The notes: generated from the sequence alone by a model not told the origin. A DNA stretch of 64,000 nucleotides from Blepharisma japonicum (GCA_949751835.1 CATKHK010000045.1:62001-126000); one strand, 5' to 3'. Shown: positions 1-10,676, counted from the stretch's first letter. A program made the numbers and translations.

Positions 1-849
1 TTAGCTACTCATCAATTTAAATGTGCAAAAATTCAAAGTCCAAGGGAAAATGACAGCAAAGAAAATGCCAAATCAGCTTCAGCGAAAGAAGAGTATATAA
101 AAATTCAAGAAAATTATAAAAGCGAATCTGAAATGATTGAATGCCCATACTGCAAAAGAAAATTTCTTGAAGGAAGACTTCCAATCCACTTAAAAAGCTG
201 CACATCTGATCATCCCTATAAGCCTGTGAAATCAAAGGAAAATCAAAGCAACGTCAAAGAATATATCCCAAGTAAATATATGAATAAGCCTCAAGATAAA
301 GAAAAAAAAGAATCAGAAACACCTAAAAACAGAAAAAGTGAGCCAGCAATGAAAAGTCGGGATAAAGAAACAAAGCAAATCGAGCTAAAACGAAATTATT
401 CACAGATGCTAAAAGATATCAGATATGCAAGAAAAGTTCAAAAGGCTAAAGAAAAAGGATTGCATCATGCAAGAAGTTTAACACCTCCAGGACTGAAAGA
501 AATTTTGAAAAAGCACAGGGAAAAAGAATGTCCATTTTGCTATGAAAAAATAGAATTTGGGTTTGAGTTTCATGTAGCTGCCTGTAGAGATGCGACTGTA
601 AGAGAAAACGAAAAAAAATTAGAAGATTATAAAGAAGAGCATAAAATTTCAGAAAAGTCTAGCAACTCAAATATAAGAAAAAGAAAGTATAAGCCTGCGG
701 AAATTCAACCTAAAGAAGGGCTTGAAAAGTATAAACAAAATCTACTAGAATCTTCTAAAAAGCAATCATTTTGTCACTTATGTGGAAAGCAATATTTACC
801 TGATGCAAGATTTTGTGCTTTCTGTGGCCAAGAAAAGGCTAAAATATAA
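1..849 (+). CDS. C2HC zinc-finger protein (ZC2HC1-like), 5' truncated
   Basis: The reading frame is open from the first base of the window, so the N-terminus lies upstream; 282 residues are visible, ending at TAA. The first codons (H at 10-12, C at 22-24) look like the tail of one C2HC finger. A complete finger follows with Cys codons at 142 and 151, His at 187 and Cys at 199 (CPYCKRKF...H...C). A third Cys pair with H and C lies around 529-595, and the C-terminus (about 772-834) has two CxxC knuckles like a zinc ribbon. Between them the protein is Lys/Glu-rich and probably unstructured or helical. The spacing matches the ZC2HC1 family, seen in cilia-bearing eukaryotes; the molecular role is unknown. 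Family call is fairly secure, function is inference. Confidence 0.75.
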   Translation, partial: LATHQFKCAKIQSPRENDSKENAKSASAKEEYIKIQENYKSESEMIECPYCKRKFLEGRLPIHLKSCTSDHPYKPVKSKENQSNVKEYIPSKYMNKPQDKEKKESETPKNRKSEPAMKSRDKETKQIELKRNYSQMLKDIRYARKVQKAKEKGLHHARSLTPPGLKEILKKHREKECPFCYEKIEFGFEFHVAACRDATVRENEKKLEDYKEEHKISEKSSNSNIRKRKYKPAEIQPKEGLEKYKQNLLESSKKQSFCHLCGKQYLPDARFCAFCGQEKAKI

Positions 850-1783
850 ATAATAAATTAATTGCTTCTAATTCAATTTGGATTAGACTCAAACTTTTAA
901 TTAAACATTTTATGACAGCTAAAAAGATTAATGCATTGCCCTATTAGAATTTCTTGGATATTATTCGATAAAGTATATGTGCACACTCTCTGTCAAAATG
1001 TCTAGTAGATTATAATAATAAATTATTGAAAATGCAAATTAATCATCTAAATTAAGTCATTTAAAGCAAATAATTACAAGAAAAATTTGTTAAAGTGTAT
1101 ATCGTTGTTAATAAGGCTCCTAATGGATATTTTTTAAATGCATTTTCCTGGCCAAACTCTTAGTCCCATTTTTTCAGGACGCACCTAACTTCATTATAGA
1201 AAGAAAAATATTTAGAATTGCCAAATTGCAAGCTATATTTTTTAACATAAACTAATTACTTATTCAAGTCATCATAAAATGAGCCAATTAGAATCAAGAT
1301 TTTTTCTGTTGAAAAAATATAGTGTTATCAAAAAGTATACAAATGCATTATTGCAAATTATGATTTTCCTAAATTAAATATTTCCTAGCGATTAATCTTT
1401 TTCATTTCGATTTTTTTGTTGAATTGCATAAGGTTCGAAAGTTTTGTATAACTCGATAATTCCATTTTCTTCCATTTTACCTTGTAAATAGATGATTCAG
1501 TTGAATTAATTCAATGGTAATGTAAATTATATCATCAAACAACTCTGAAGAGTTTTCAATGCCTTTATTTTTAAAAAATCATTGATATTAAATTTTATAA
1601 ATTTTTCAAATTAATCAAAATTTTTTTCCAACTAAAATTCAAAATTAACCTAGGAAAATTTTTCCAAACTTGCATAATTTTTATGGCAAGTAATAATGTC
1701 TTTCTCTTTATTCTTTACTGTTACAAAATTACAAAGGTTATTAATGGCTTTGATTTCATTTTTTCGGTATAAATAAACTATTC
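850..1783. other. Intergenic, AT-rich
   Basis: About 930 bases of AT-rich sequence. I see no frame with coding character even when TGA is read as Trp, and no tRNA fold. A TATAAATA stretch at about 1769 sits just before the next start codon, but such strings are common in this base composition. Confidence 0.5.
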
Positions 1784-2317
1784 ATGGACAAGTTGTATAG
1801 CTCACAATTAAGCTTTCAGGTCCCAAGAATTATAACCCCTGAAGGTGCTCCTTCCCAATCTAAAACTGATGATTATCCTTTCCAATGCCAAAAATGCAAC
1901 CTTTCCTTCAAATCCGAAGCAGAGTTGGCAGCTCATGATTTCCCAGAAATGCAAGCCGTCAATTGTACTGTCCCGGTCTACAAACCTCCTCTCTCAACCG
2001 TCCGGCTACCTTGTGCTAATCAGTTTAACTATTGCTCCCTATGTGCTAAATACTTTAGCACCAACCAAGGCTACAAGCAGCACTTAGGGAAGGTACATGA
2101 AACTCAAGGAAAAAATGCTGAATGCCATATATGTCATAAATTATTCAAACATAAGCATGCCCTCAAATTTCACATGGACCAAGTCCATGATCAGGGCAAG
2201 CGGGTTCCATGCCTTAAATGCAAGAGAGAATTTTACAACAAGTACAAACTTAAAAACCACATGAAAAAATGCCAAGCCCCTGAAGAACAGTGTATTGAAG
2301 TTAAGTGTGAACAATAA
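1784..2317 (+). CDS. C2H2 zinc-finger protein
   Basis: A 177-residue protein with four Cys/His modules: a partial finger at residues 35-51 (C35, C38, H51), two canonical C2H2 fingers at 84-105 (C84, C87, H100, H105) and 114-135 (C114, C117, H130, H135), and a C2HC finger at 143-163 (C143, C146, H159, C163). Linkers are short and of the tandem-finger type, so nucleic-acid binding in the nucleus is likely. The first 30 residues are unstructured. No Trp or TGA codon occurs. The start is the first ATG after an AT-rich leader. Its target cannot be inferred from sequence. Confidence 0.85.
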   Translation: MDKLYSSQLSFQVPRIITPEGAPSQSKTDDYPFQCQKCNLSFKSEAELAAHDFPEMQAVNCTVPVYKPPLSTVRLPCANQFNYCSLCAKYFSTNQGYKQHLGKVHETQGKNAECHICHKLFKHKHALKFHMDQVHDQGKRVPCLKCKREFYNKYKLKNHMKKCQAPEEQCIEVKCEQ

Positions 2318-2916
2318 AATAACCTAATCAGAGCATTATTTTTAGCAAATAAAGTAATTAAAATCCGAATAAAATGGAGAAAAAAATTTAACTCAAATGA
2401 AATTAATAAAATTTTTCAATTAGGAATGTAGATGTTTGACAACTTTTTAATTTATTTTCGAATTTTATTTTATTAAGGAAGTAAAAAATTCTTCAAATAA
2501 TACTTTTATAGCTTAGTTCCTGGCAAAAGTAGGGATAGCTTATTAGCTATTCATTGATGAATTTATGGGGTATAAAGATGGATTAAATTTTCAAAAATTA
2601 AATTTCAATAAACAAATATTTTTAATCCTCTATAATTATGATAATTTTTAAGTCTTCTTATAAACTTAAATAATATCAAAGTACATAAAACATAATTTCA
2701 AGAAATCAAAAAAAAAAGATTACATTGAATATAATGTTACTTTTAAGTTTATATTAAAAGGCGCTTCTTAGCTTGTGTATATCTAGTGCAATTTTTTAAT
2801 TTTTGAGCCAATTTTGCTTGACATATTTTCTCTAAGTTACAAAATAAACAATTTTATTATTAAAAAATGCTTGCTAGCCTTCTTTAATTCATATGATTTA
2901 TAAATTACTTTAATTT
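2318..2916. other. Intergenic between convergent genes
   Basis: About 600 bases of AT-rich sequence between the 3' ends of the zinc-finger gene and the minus-strand coiled-coil gene. Nothing recognisable was seen in it. Confidence 0.5.
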
Positions 2917-4875
2917 CTAATTAATTATTCTTGCACTTTGTGGCCGGTTTCTTGATTTTTCACTTCTAAAAGCAACTTTTTGATCTTTTCCAATAACAAC
3001 AGAAAGAGTTGACCTCATTGATCCTTTAAGAGGAATTGTTTGGGTCATTCCTTGAGCACCAGATGGAATCGGAGAAGAAGTTTCTTGATACAAAGAGTCA
3101 GGATCCAGTTTCGGTAAATCAGTCATTGAAGCTGAAAGAGTAGCATTTTTTAGAATTTGAGTATCAGCTTGATACATTCTACCATCAGCCCCTTGAACTT
3201 GAGGTAAAGGGGGAAGATATTGTGTGTCACCTCTGCCACAAGACAAACATGTCAGTGGAGCAAAGGTTTTTCTTGAAATAAGAGCAGACCCAGATTGGAC
3301 ACTAAATTCATTGAACATCGAAAATAACTTCGCTAAAGCTTTTTGAAGAGCTTCCAATTGGCGTTGAATTCCTACAAAAGCTTGCTCATGTCTTTCTACA
3401 GCTTCTTCAAGTATTCTTAAGCTCCTTTTTGTAGCTTCATCATCAGCTTTTGTCAAAATTTGTTTTTTAATCCCCTTAAGTTCAAGCTTTTTTATAATTT
3501 TTTCAAATCTATCATTGATATCTTTGAAATTTTGCATTGCTTTTTCTCTGAATTTCCATAATTCATTAACATCTCCACTGGGCTGGCTTACAATTACTGG
3601 GTGTTGCTTTTGCATACTTTGGAGTTCTTGAATGATATCTTTGTCTGCTTTAGTATTGATTAAAATTTTTAAAGCTTCAATATCTGCGACTAATTGAGAA
3701 AGAAGGTCTCTGTCTATTGAAGGGTTTCTGCTTCTCTCAAATTTTTCAACAGAAACAATTTGTGGCTGCACAGGGGGTCTATTAAGTAACTCAATTAGAG
3801 ATTCTTCCAATTTTTTGACCCTTTCTGATAGTGCTTCAATAATACTGTTGTTTTGTGAATTCATCAATCTTTCTATATCCTTTTCTATATTCTTCAGTTT
3901 TTCGTCATATTCATTAGTCTGTTTTGCTTTTAAAGCATCAAGCTCAGATGCTAAATTTTTCATCAGCTGCGCTAGCTGGTTATGCTCTATTTTTCCAGCT
4001 TTTAAAGTAAATTGTTCATTAATTTCATGGATTTTTGCTTTTATCTCCTTATCTTTTCTTGCTTCATCTTCTAGCATCCTCCCCATTTCTTTTCCAATAT
4101 TCCTCAATTCTGCTTCCAGCTTTTCCAATCTCCCTTGGCTTTCATTAAAAATTTCTCTCTTAATTTTTCCTTCAACACTATTTATAGCATCCCACACAAA
4201 CTTTTCATTGACCCTGACCTTTAAAAGTTCTTCACAGTCTTTGAGCTTCCACAATGTATTGATTTCCAGCTCCTGGAACTTTTTCTCAAGCTCATTAATC
4301 CTTAAGCTAAGCTTATCTTCAGTAACTTTTATTATTTTCTCGATGTCCTGCAGCCTCGCTTTCATTTCATCTTTGCTTACTTTTTCATCTAACAATACTT
4401 TGGTTTTCCTCAAAACAGTTTCGACCTCTTCATGAGAAGCTTTCGTTTCGAGTTTTTCTTGTAAATTGTTGAATTTCGTTGTGATTTCTTGTTTGAAATT
4501 AATTAAGTTGGAGAGTTGGAGAGAAATTCCTTGGAGTCCTGAAGATGTAGAAGCTAATCCGTCTTGCCAATTGTTTAAATTTGATAAACTCCCACCGAAG
4601 TCTCTTGGGATTGAGCTTGATAATGATTGTAATATTTGAAAAATATCACCGTTTGGCACTTTTATGTTAAGTTCTTTGAATAGGGACTTTAAGAACTTAC
4701 TATGTTGATTCACTGTGTTGCTCATCTCATTTAAAAATTGGCGTAGACCGTCAACATTTAAATCAAATGTTACTTGTGGAGCCTGAGCAAGCTGAGGGAG
4801 GGAATTTAAAAAGGTTTCGTTTTGCGTTAAATTTTCTTCAATTGTCTGTCGTCTTCGAGTATGAAGTTCTGCCAT
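2917..4875 (-). CDS. Long coiled-coil protein (possibly QRICH2/DUF4795-like)
   Basis: A 652-residue protein, almost all predicted helix with heptad-like Leu/Ile spacing from about residue 120 to 530, rich in Glu and Lys. Near the C-terminus it has a short CLSCGRG motif, a low-complexity stretch and a basic tail ending RPQSARIIN. The CxxC motif after a long coiled coil recalls the DUF4795 region of QRICH2, a sperm-flagellum protein, which would suit a ciliate; this is a tentative resemblance. Trp is encoded by TGG throughout and there is no in-frame TGA. The ATG at 4875 is the first Met after upstream stops. Confidence 0.75.
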   Translation of the reverse strand: MAELHTRRRQTIEENLTQNETFLNSLPQLAQAPQVTFDLNVDGLRQFLNEMSNTVNQHSKFLKSLFKELNIKVPNGDIFQILQSLSSSIPRDFGGSLSNLNNWQDGLASTSSGLQGISLQLSNLINFKQEITTKFNNLQEKLETKASHEEVETVLRKTKVLLDEKVSKDEMKARLQDIEKIIKVTEDKLSLRINELEKKFQELEINTLWKLKDCEELLKVRVNEKFVWDAINSVEGKIKREIFNESQGRLEKLEAELRNIGKEMGRMLEDEARKDKEIKAKIHEINEQFTLKAGKIEHNQLAQLMKNLASELDALKAKQTNEYDEKLKNIEKDIERLMNSQNNSIIEALSERVKKLEESLIELLNRPPVQPQIVSVEKFERSRNPSIDRDLLSQLVADIEALKILINTKADKDIIQELQSMQKQHPVIVSQPSGDVNELWKFREKAMQNFKDINDRFEKIIKKLELKGIKKQILTKADDEATKRSLRILEEAVERHEQAFVGIQRQLEALQKALAKLFSMFNEFSVQSGSALISRKTFAPLTCLSCGRGDTQYLPPLPQVQGADGRMYQADTQILKNATLSASMTDLPKLDPDSLYQETSSPIPSGAQGMTQTIPLKGSMRSTLSVVIGKDQKVAFRSEKSRNRPQSARIIN

Positions 4876-5225
4876 TTATGTCTTGAGATTGACTATCTGT
4901 TTTATAACTATAAAAATAAAGAAATAGAAAGGGAGGAGTCAAAAGATAGAGATTTATGTTATAGCTGCAAATTGCCACATTAATATTAAAAATAATCTTA
5001 TATTTAAGGAATTTTAGTAAATTCATCAAACGAATAGAGCATAAAAATAATTTGATATAAGGAAAATTAGGAAATAGAAATAATCAAATGCAGCGCTATG
5101 TTAAAATAGATAGGATTTTTAAAAAAGTAACAAAAAATTATAAATTTTTCATAAATTAGGTTTTTGTTCAAATATATCTCCATTTGGGCCAAATATATAA
5201 GCCATCTAATTTATAATTAAAAATA
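4876..5225. other. Divergent intergenic region
   Basis: 350 bases between the starts of the coiled-coil gene (minus) and the first alcohol dehydrogenase (plus). It must hold both promoters, but I cannot name a motif. Short open frames here have no coding character. Confidence 0.45.
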
Positions 5226-6335
5226 ATGGTAAACAATTCTTATGAACTTTTGGGTAGCCGAGCTCCACAACCATGTGATCTTGGAGATGCGCATGGGGTT
5301 GCTATGGCATTTCTTGAGCCTGGCACAACAGTAACACCTTTGCCTTTCCGCCATCCTGAACTTCTTGATAATGAAGTAAGAGTAAACGTTACCCACGCAG
5401 GATGCTGTCACACAGATATCTTTTACGCAACCCAAGCATGGTCTAAAAACGGCTCCTTTCCGCTTGTTCCAGGTCACGAATTTATTGGCATTGTCGACAA
5501 AGTTGGTGAGAAAGTTACCCATTTGCATCCTGGCGATAAAATAGGGTTTGGTACTAGAAGAGATTGCTGTGAAATCTGCGAAGAATGCAAAACTGGCCTA
5601 GAAAACCATTGCCTAAAGCGTAAGCATACCTATGATCCAGAATTTGGTGGATATGCTACATCTTTCCAAGCTAAAGGCAAATTTTGCCATAAGCTTGATG
5701 ACGATTTTCCAGGAGAAGCTGCTCCTTTATTTTGTGCAGGGATAACAGTATTCCCTCCTCTTATAAATGACGTTCGACCAGGGATGAAGGTTGGAGTTGT
5801 CGGAATTGGAGGTTTAGGACATTTAGCCTTAAAATTTGCAAAAGCAATGGGAGCTGAAGTTACTGCTATTTCAAGCAGCCAAAGCAAAGAAGCAGATGCT
5901 AGAAATCTAGGAGCTCATCATTTTCTTAACTTAAGAGATGAAAACCAAGTAAAAAATGCTTCAAGAAGCTTGAATTATATAATAAATACTGCAACCAGCT
6001 TTAATATTGAACAATGCTGCGGATTATTAAAGCCAAAAGGAATCCTTAACGTGTGTGGAGCACCAGAAGCAGGCACAGATTTACATTTTAACTTGTTTCA
6101 GCTTTTAATGAATGATTTAAGAGTACAATCAAATCTTACAGGGTCTGAAAGAGAAGTAGATAGGATGCTTGAATTTGTAAGACTCCATAGCATATATCCA
6201 GTAGTTGAGGTTTATAATTTTGCTGATACCCAGAGTGCAGTTAATTCTTTAGCCCACGGAAACCCTCATTATCCAAACTATAGAGCAGTTCTAGAAATGG
6301 GAAGCTTTATGAAGACTTTTACACCAGCTAATTAA
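5226..6335 (+). CDS. Zinc-type alcohol dehydrogenase, CAD family (array copy 1)
   Basis: A 369-residue medium-chain dehydrogenase, predicted to interconvert an aldehyde and an alcohol with NADP(H). It carries the catalytic zinc site (GCCHTD, then GHEF), the structural zinc motif C-x2-C-x2-C-x7-C at about residues 115-130, and the Rossmann glycines in GIGGLGHLALKFA. The substrate-pocket stretch AAPLFCAGITVF is typical of the cinnamyl-alcohol dehydrogenase/YahK branch, and a Ser-rich stretch after the second beta strand suggests NADP rather than NAD preference. This is the most divergent of four tandem copies: it has the canonical structural-zinc spacing, whereas the other three carry three extra residues there. 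The substrate is unknown. Confidence 0.93.
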   Translation: MVNNSYELLGSRAPQPCDLGDAHGVAMAFLEPGTTVTPLPFRHPELLDNEVRVNVTHAGCCHTDIFYATQAWSKNGSFPLVPGHEFIGIVDKVGEKVTHLHPGDKIGFGTRRDCCEICEECKTGLENHCLKRKHTYDPEFGGYATSFQAKGKFCHKLDDDFPGEAAPLFCAGITVFPPLINDVRPGMKVGVVGIGGLGHLALKFAKAMGAEVTAISSSQSKEADARNLGAHHFLNLRDENQVKNASRSLNYIINTATSFNIEQCCGLLKPKGILNVCGAPEAGTDLHFNLFQLLMNDLRVQSNLTGSEREVDRMLEFVRLHSIYPVVEVYNFADTQSAVNSLAHGNPHYPNYRAVLEMGSFMKTFTPAN

Positions 6336-6645
6336 TTTTACTTCATTATTGTGTCGAAGGATAATATTAGCTATTTAGAAAATTATTTATTTAACTTTTT
6401 CTTACAACAATTAGGAAAATGACAGTATTAAAATAAGACATCCAGAACTTATAACCTTCATATCAATTTGGATTTTTTTATAATATTGATAAAAGCCATC
6501 TTATCATTATTGTCTAATAGCATTCAATGATTTTAATAATAAAATTGGCGACAAAAATATTATTGAGTAGCTTTTGATAAAATTCATAATAAAAATAATA
6601 CATTAACTATTGCTTAATAGTATTCTAGGGCTATAATAATAAATT
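6336..6645. other. Array spacer; upstream region of ADH copy 2
   Basis: From about 6445 this spacer is clearly homologous to the sequence before ADH copy 3 (about 8235-8435): both share the run CATATCAATTTGGATTTTT and ATTCAATGATTTTAATAATA. It is part of the duplicated unit. A short AACTTATAA string at its left edge may be the last remnant of another ADH 3' end. Confidence 0.7.
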
Positions 6646-7764
6646 ATGGCGAGAAATACTTATGAGACCTTAGGTGACAGAGCTCCTCAGCCCTGTGATT
6701 TAGGAGATGCTCATGGAGTTGCGATGGCGTTTATGAATCCAGGATTAACAGTTTCTCCTCTTCCATTTCGTCATCCAACACTTCTTGACAATGAAGTTAG
6801 AATCAATGTAACTCATGCAGGATGCTGTCACAGCGATATTTTTGTGGCAACTCAAGCTTGGTTTCCAAATGGAAATTTCCCTCTTGTTCCAGGCCACGAA
6901 ATTGTTGGAATAGTCGACAAAGTCGGCGAAAAAGTTACAAAAGTCCAACCTGGAGATAAAGTTGGCTTTGGAGTATGAAGAGATGCTTGTGAAAATTATG
7001 AAACCTGCCACCTATGCAGAACAGGACATGAGAATTTTTGCTCAAAAAGAGCGGCCACATATGATCCTCATTTTGGAGGCTACGCCACATCATTTCAAGC
7101 AAAAGGAAGCTTTTTCTATAAACTTGATGAAAGTTTCCCAGGACAAGCAGCGCCACTATTCTGTGCAGGAATGACTGTTTTCCCACCTCTTCACCGAGAT
7201 ATAGTTGCAGGGATGAAAGTAGGAGTAGTCGGAATAGGAGGATTAGGACATCTAGCCTTAAAGTTTGCCAATTGTATGGGAGCTGAAGTAACAGCAATTT
7301 CAACAAGTAATAGCAAACAAGCTGATGCTCAGGAGTTTGGTGCACATCATTTTGTGAACTTAAAAGATGAGACCCAAATGAAGAGTGCTATGGGAAGCTT
7401 AGACTATATTATTAATACTGCAACAAGCTATGATATTACTCAGTGCTGCTCGCTTCTCAAACCTATGGGAACTCTTAACCTTTGCGGATTCCCTGATGCA
7501 AAAGATAATTTGAATTTTACTCTACTTCCACTTCTTTTAAACCAACTAAAAGTTCAAGCCAACCCAGTAGGCTCGAGACTGGAAGGTGAGGAAATGCTTG
7601 AATTCGTAAAAATTCATAATATTTATCCAAGAACTGAAACTTATGCATTTGCAGATACTCAAGCTGCTGTTAACTCTTTAGCACATGGAAATCCTCACTA
7701 TCCAAACTATAGAGCTGTACTTGAGATGGGAAGCTTTATGCAAACATTCAGCCCAGCTAATTAA
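6646..7764 (+). CDS. Zinc-type alcohol dehydrogenase, CAD family (array copy 2, one TGA = Trp)
   Basis: A 372-residue CAD-family dehydrogenase, full length only if TGA at 6976-6978 is read as Trp (residue 111, GFGV-W-RDACE). The near-identical copy 3 has TGG at the same codon, which directly supports the reassignment; under the standard code this gene would look broken in two. Catalytic (GCCHSD, GHE) and structural zinc ligands are present, the latter spaced C-x5-C-x2-C-x7-C, as is the Rossmann motif GIGGLGHLALKFA. It differs from copy 3 at only a few residues, so the two arose by recent duplication. Confidence 0.95.
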
Positions 7765-8077
7765 TTCTCTTTATTAAAATGCTCTAATGTAAAATAGGTA
7801 GTTTTCAGATTATCAAAGCTATATGAATAATAATTTATGATTAAAATATTGCTTTTTATTTATGTGGATTAATTAATAATAGTCAAGGAAATTCTTTTAT
7901 CAGAATAATTTAAGATTTAATTGCTACATAGACGAAATAATAAAATAAATTTATTTTCAATAATTTTTGTTAGATTGCAAGCTTATTGCAAATAAAGCTT
8001 ACTTAATCTGACCTCTAACTAAGCTATACATAAAACGATTATTGTGAACAAATTTGATGGTTATTGAGACTTATAGT
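7765..8077. other. Array spacer homologous to downstream of ADH copy 3
   Basis: AT-rich spacer that aligns, with scattered differences, to about 9555-9935 after copy 3 (shared AGAATAATTTAAGATTTAAT and related blocks). No gene is seen in it. Confidence 0.7.
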
Positions 8078-8253
8078 CTTTATTTATGTGGAGTTTCCAA
8101 ATTCAAAAGAAATTTGAACTTTAGTCTATTTCCTCTTCTTTTAAGCCAATTAAAGGTTCAGTCAAGTCAACAATTTCTAGACTTGAAACGGAGTAAATGC
8201 TTGAATTTGTAAGTATCACTAATATTTACCCAAGGGCTGAAACTTATAAATTT
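8078..8253 (+). pseudogene. Relic of an alcohol dehydrogenase 3' part
   Basis: About 175 bases aligning with 11508-11683 of ADH copy 4 (for example the shared AACTTTAGTCTATTTCCTCT and ACTTGAAACGGA). The frame is interrupted and no start or end is present, so it is a dead fragment. It resembles copy 4 more than copies 2 or 3 although it sits between them. This shows that the array once had another copy-4-like member, or that a piece of copy 4 was inserted here. Confidence 0.88.
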
Positions 8254-8435
8254 CATATCAATTTGGATTTTTTAAATATTCATAAAAGCCATCTTACCAC
8301 TCTAATAATATCATTCAATGATTTTAATAATAAAATTAGTGACAGTAATATCAATGAATAGTGTTCAATAAATTTAATAGTAAAAATAGCAAATTAATTA
8401 TTGCTAATAGCATTCAAGGAATATAATAATAAATT
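8254..8435. other. Upstream region of ADH copy 3
   Basis: Homologous to the sequence before copy 2. Both starts are preceded by an ATAATAATAAATT run ending at the ATG, and copy 4 has a similar ATAATAAAAAT. This may be a conserved core promoter or leader for the array, but the composition makes it weak evidence. Confidence 0.5.
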
Positions 8436-9554
8436 ATGGCAAGAAATACTTATGAGACCTTAGGAGACAGAGCTCCTCAGCCTTGTGATTTAGGAGATGC
8501 TCATGGAGTTGCGATGGCATTTATGAATCCAGGATTAACAGTTTCTCCTCTTCCATTTCGTCATCCAACACTTCTTGACAATGAAGTTAGAATTAATGTA
8601 ACTCATGCAGGATGTTGTCACAGCGATGTTTTTATGGCAACTCAAGCTTGGTTTCCAAATGGAAATTTCCCTCTTGTTCCAGGCCATGAAATTGTTGGAA
8701 TAGTTGACAAAGTCGGCGAAAAAGTTACAAAAGTTCAACCTGGAGATAAAGTTGGCTTTGGAGTATGGAGAGATGCTTGTGAAAATTATGAAACCTGCAA
8801 CTTATGCAGAACAGGGCATGAGAATTTTTGCTCAAAACGAGCCGGCACATATGATCCTCATTTTGGGGGCTACGCCACATCTTTTCAAGCAAAAGGAAGC
8901 TTTTTCTATAAACTTGATGAAAATTTCCCAGGGCAAGCAGCGCCACTATTCTGTGCAGGAATGACTGTTTTCCCACCTCTTCACCGAGATGTAGTTGCAG
9001 GCATGAAAGTAGGAGTAGTCGGAATAGGAGGATTAGGACATCTAGCCTTAAAGTTTGCCAATTGTATGGGAGCTGAAGTAACAGCAATTTCAACAAGTAA
9101 TAGCAAACAAGCTGACGCTCAGGAGTTTGGTGCACATCATTTTGTGAACTTAAAAGATGAGACCCAAATGAAGAGTGCTGTGGGAAGCTTAGATTATATC
9201 ATTAATACTGCAACAAGTATCGATATTTCTCAGTGCTGCTCGCTTCTCAAACCTATGGGAACTCTTAACCTTTGCGGATTCCCTGATGCAAAAGAAAGTT
9301 TGAATTTTACTCTACTTCCACTTCTTTTAAACCAACTAAAAGTTCAAGCCAACCCAGTAGGCTCGAGACTGGAAGGAGAGGAAATGCTTGAATTCGTAAA
9401 ACTTCATAATATTTATCCAAGAACTGAAACTTATGCATTTGCAGATACTCAAGCTGCTGTTAACTCTTTAGCACATGGAAATCCTCACTATCCAAACTAT
9501 AGAGCTGTACTTGAGATGGGGAGCTTTATGCAAACATTCAGCCCAGCTAATTAA
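8436..9554 (+). CDS. Zinc-type alcohol dehydrogenase, CAD family (array copy 3)
   Basis: A 372-residue dehydrogenase almost identical to copy 2, including the catalytic zinc motif GCCHSD, GHE, the C-x5-C-x2-C-x7-C structural zinc loop and GIGGLGHLALKFA. The codon for residue 111 (8766-8768) is TGG where copy 2 has TGA. Flanks on both sides match those of copy 2, so the duplicated unit spans roughly 1.6 kb including gene and spacers. Activity on an aldehyde/alcohol pair with NADP(H) is expected from the family. Confidence 0.95.
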   Translation: MARNTYETLGDRAPQPCDLGDAHGVAMAFMNPGLTVSPLPFRHPTLLDNEVRINVTHAGCCHSDVFMATQAWFPNGNFPLVPGHEIVGIVDKVGEKVTKVQPGDKVGFGVWRDACENYETCNLCRTGHENFCSKRAGTYDPHFGGYATSFQAKGSFFYKLDENFPGQAAPLFCAGMTVFPPLHRDVVAGMKVGVVGIGGLGHLALKFANCMGAEVTAISTSNSKQADAQEFGAHHFVNLKDETQMKSAVGSLDYIINTATSIDISQCCSLLKPMGTLNLCGFPDAKESLNFTLLPLLLNQLKVQANPVGSRLEGEEMLEFVKLHNIYPRTETYAFADTQAAVNSLAHGNPHYPNYRAVLEMGSFMQTFSPAN

Positions 9555-10676
9555 TTCTCTTATTAAAATGCATTGATGAACTAAAAATTATTTACTTTAT
9601 ATTAACAGATAGAAATATTAAAAGAATTATGATTATGAAGGAAAGAGATTTGGATTAACAAAATAAGCCTTTTGACATCTAAAGAACAAAATGCAAAATT
9701 ATTATTAAATTGCAAATATAATTTTTTAATTAACAATAGTCAATTGAAATTCTTGTATAAGAATAATTTAAGATTTAATTGCCTACATAGGCAAAATAAT
9801 TAAATAAGCCTATCTTCGATGATTTTTTTAGGGTTGTAGGCTCATTGCAGATAAAACTTAATTAATCTGAACTCTAATTAAGCCATAAATAAAATGATTA
9901 TTGTAAACATATTTGATGATTATTGAGATCTTATAGTGTTTAATCATTAATTCATGATTTATTTATTAAATTTGATGAATTTTGATAATTAGAATAGAAT
10001 GCGTTAGAGCGGGTCACGTGACGTTTTTTAGTCCGTACCCCCTTCGCGATTTCTTTGCACTAAAATGGTACTATACAATAATTCTGCTATAGGCTAAAAA
10101 TTGCTTTTCAGGAAGCATGGAAGAATGTTACATCTCATTCTGTCTTCTGCATGTCAAGGAAAAAGACTTAGAGCGAAAAACTCACTCTGGAGAATATAAC
10201 CAAAATGGGATCCACCTTCTTCAGACCTGGAATTAGAGGACACCGAGACCTAATCCACTTGCCATTAATAATTCTGAATTTTCATAAAATTGTGAAACTC
10301 TTAATAGCAAAAATAAAAATTTAATAGCAGCAAATATTGCATGTAACTTTCTTCTTTAGTTTTTGGAATAGAAAATATCCATTTTAACCTCTATTTTATC
10401 ATTTTAGTTTTTTGATGGATTAAAATGCTCTTTAAACTTAATTTCGCATTATAAAATTTATTAGTTAATTTCACTATAAAATGCACTTATTACCAAAAAT
10501 TAAATGAAGAGCTATTGTACAAATAAATAAATAAAATCAATTAAAAACCAATTTTAGCATAGATTATTTGAGATTCCTTTTTTCCTGAAGTATTATTAAT
10601 TTTATACGAATTAGGCCATGAATTAAACACAAAAGCTTGCCATTTATCCTCGTTCAATGGATTTAATAATAAAAAT
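9555..10676. other. Array spacer with a GC-richer island at 9995-10260
   Basis: The first about 380 bases match the spacer after copy 2. From about 9995 to 10260 the composition changes abruptly to a GC-richer stretch that contains the perfect palindrome GTCACGTGAC (about 10014-10023) and short open frames on both strands (one of 39 codons at 10117-10236), none of which I recognise. After 10260 the sequence is AT-rich up to copy 4. Confidence 0.5.

Noticed and set aside
3815-4435. 206-codon plus-strand frame opposite the coiled-coil gene
   Set aside because: It is the antisense shadow of a Lys/Glu-rich coiled coil, which yields Ser/Phe/Leu-rich open frames on the other strand.
6646-7764. ADH copy 2 as a pseudogene with a premature stop
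   Set aside because: The TGA is at a Trp codon conserved as TGG in copy 3, and TGA is sense in 16 other genes of the window.
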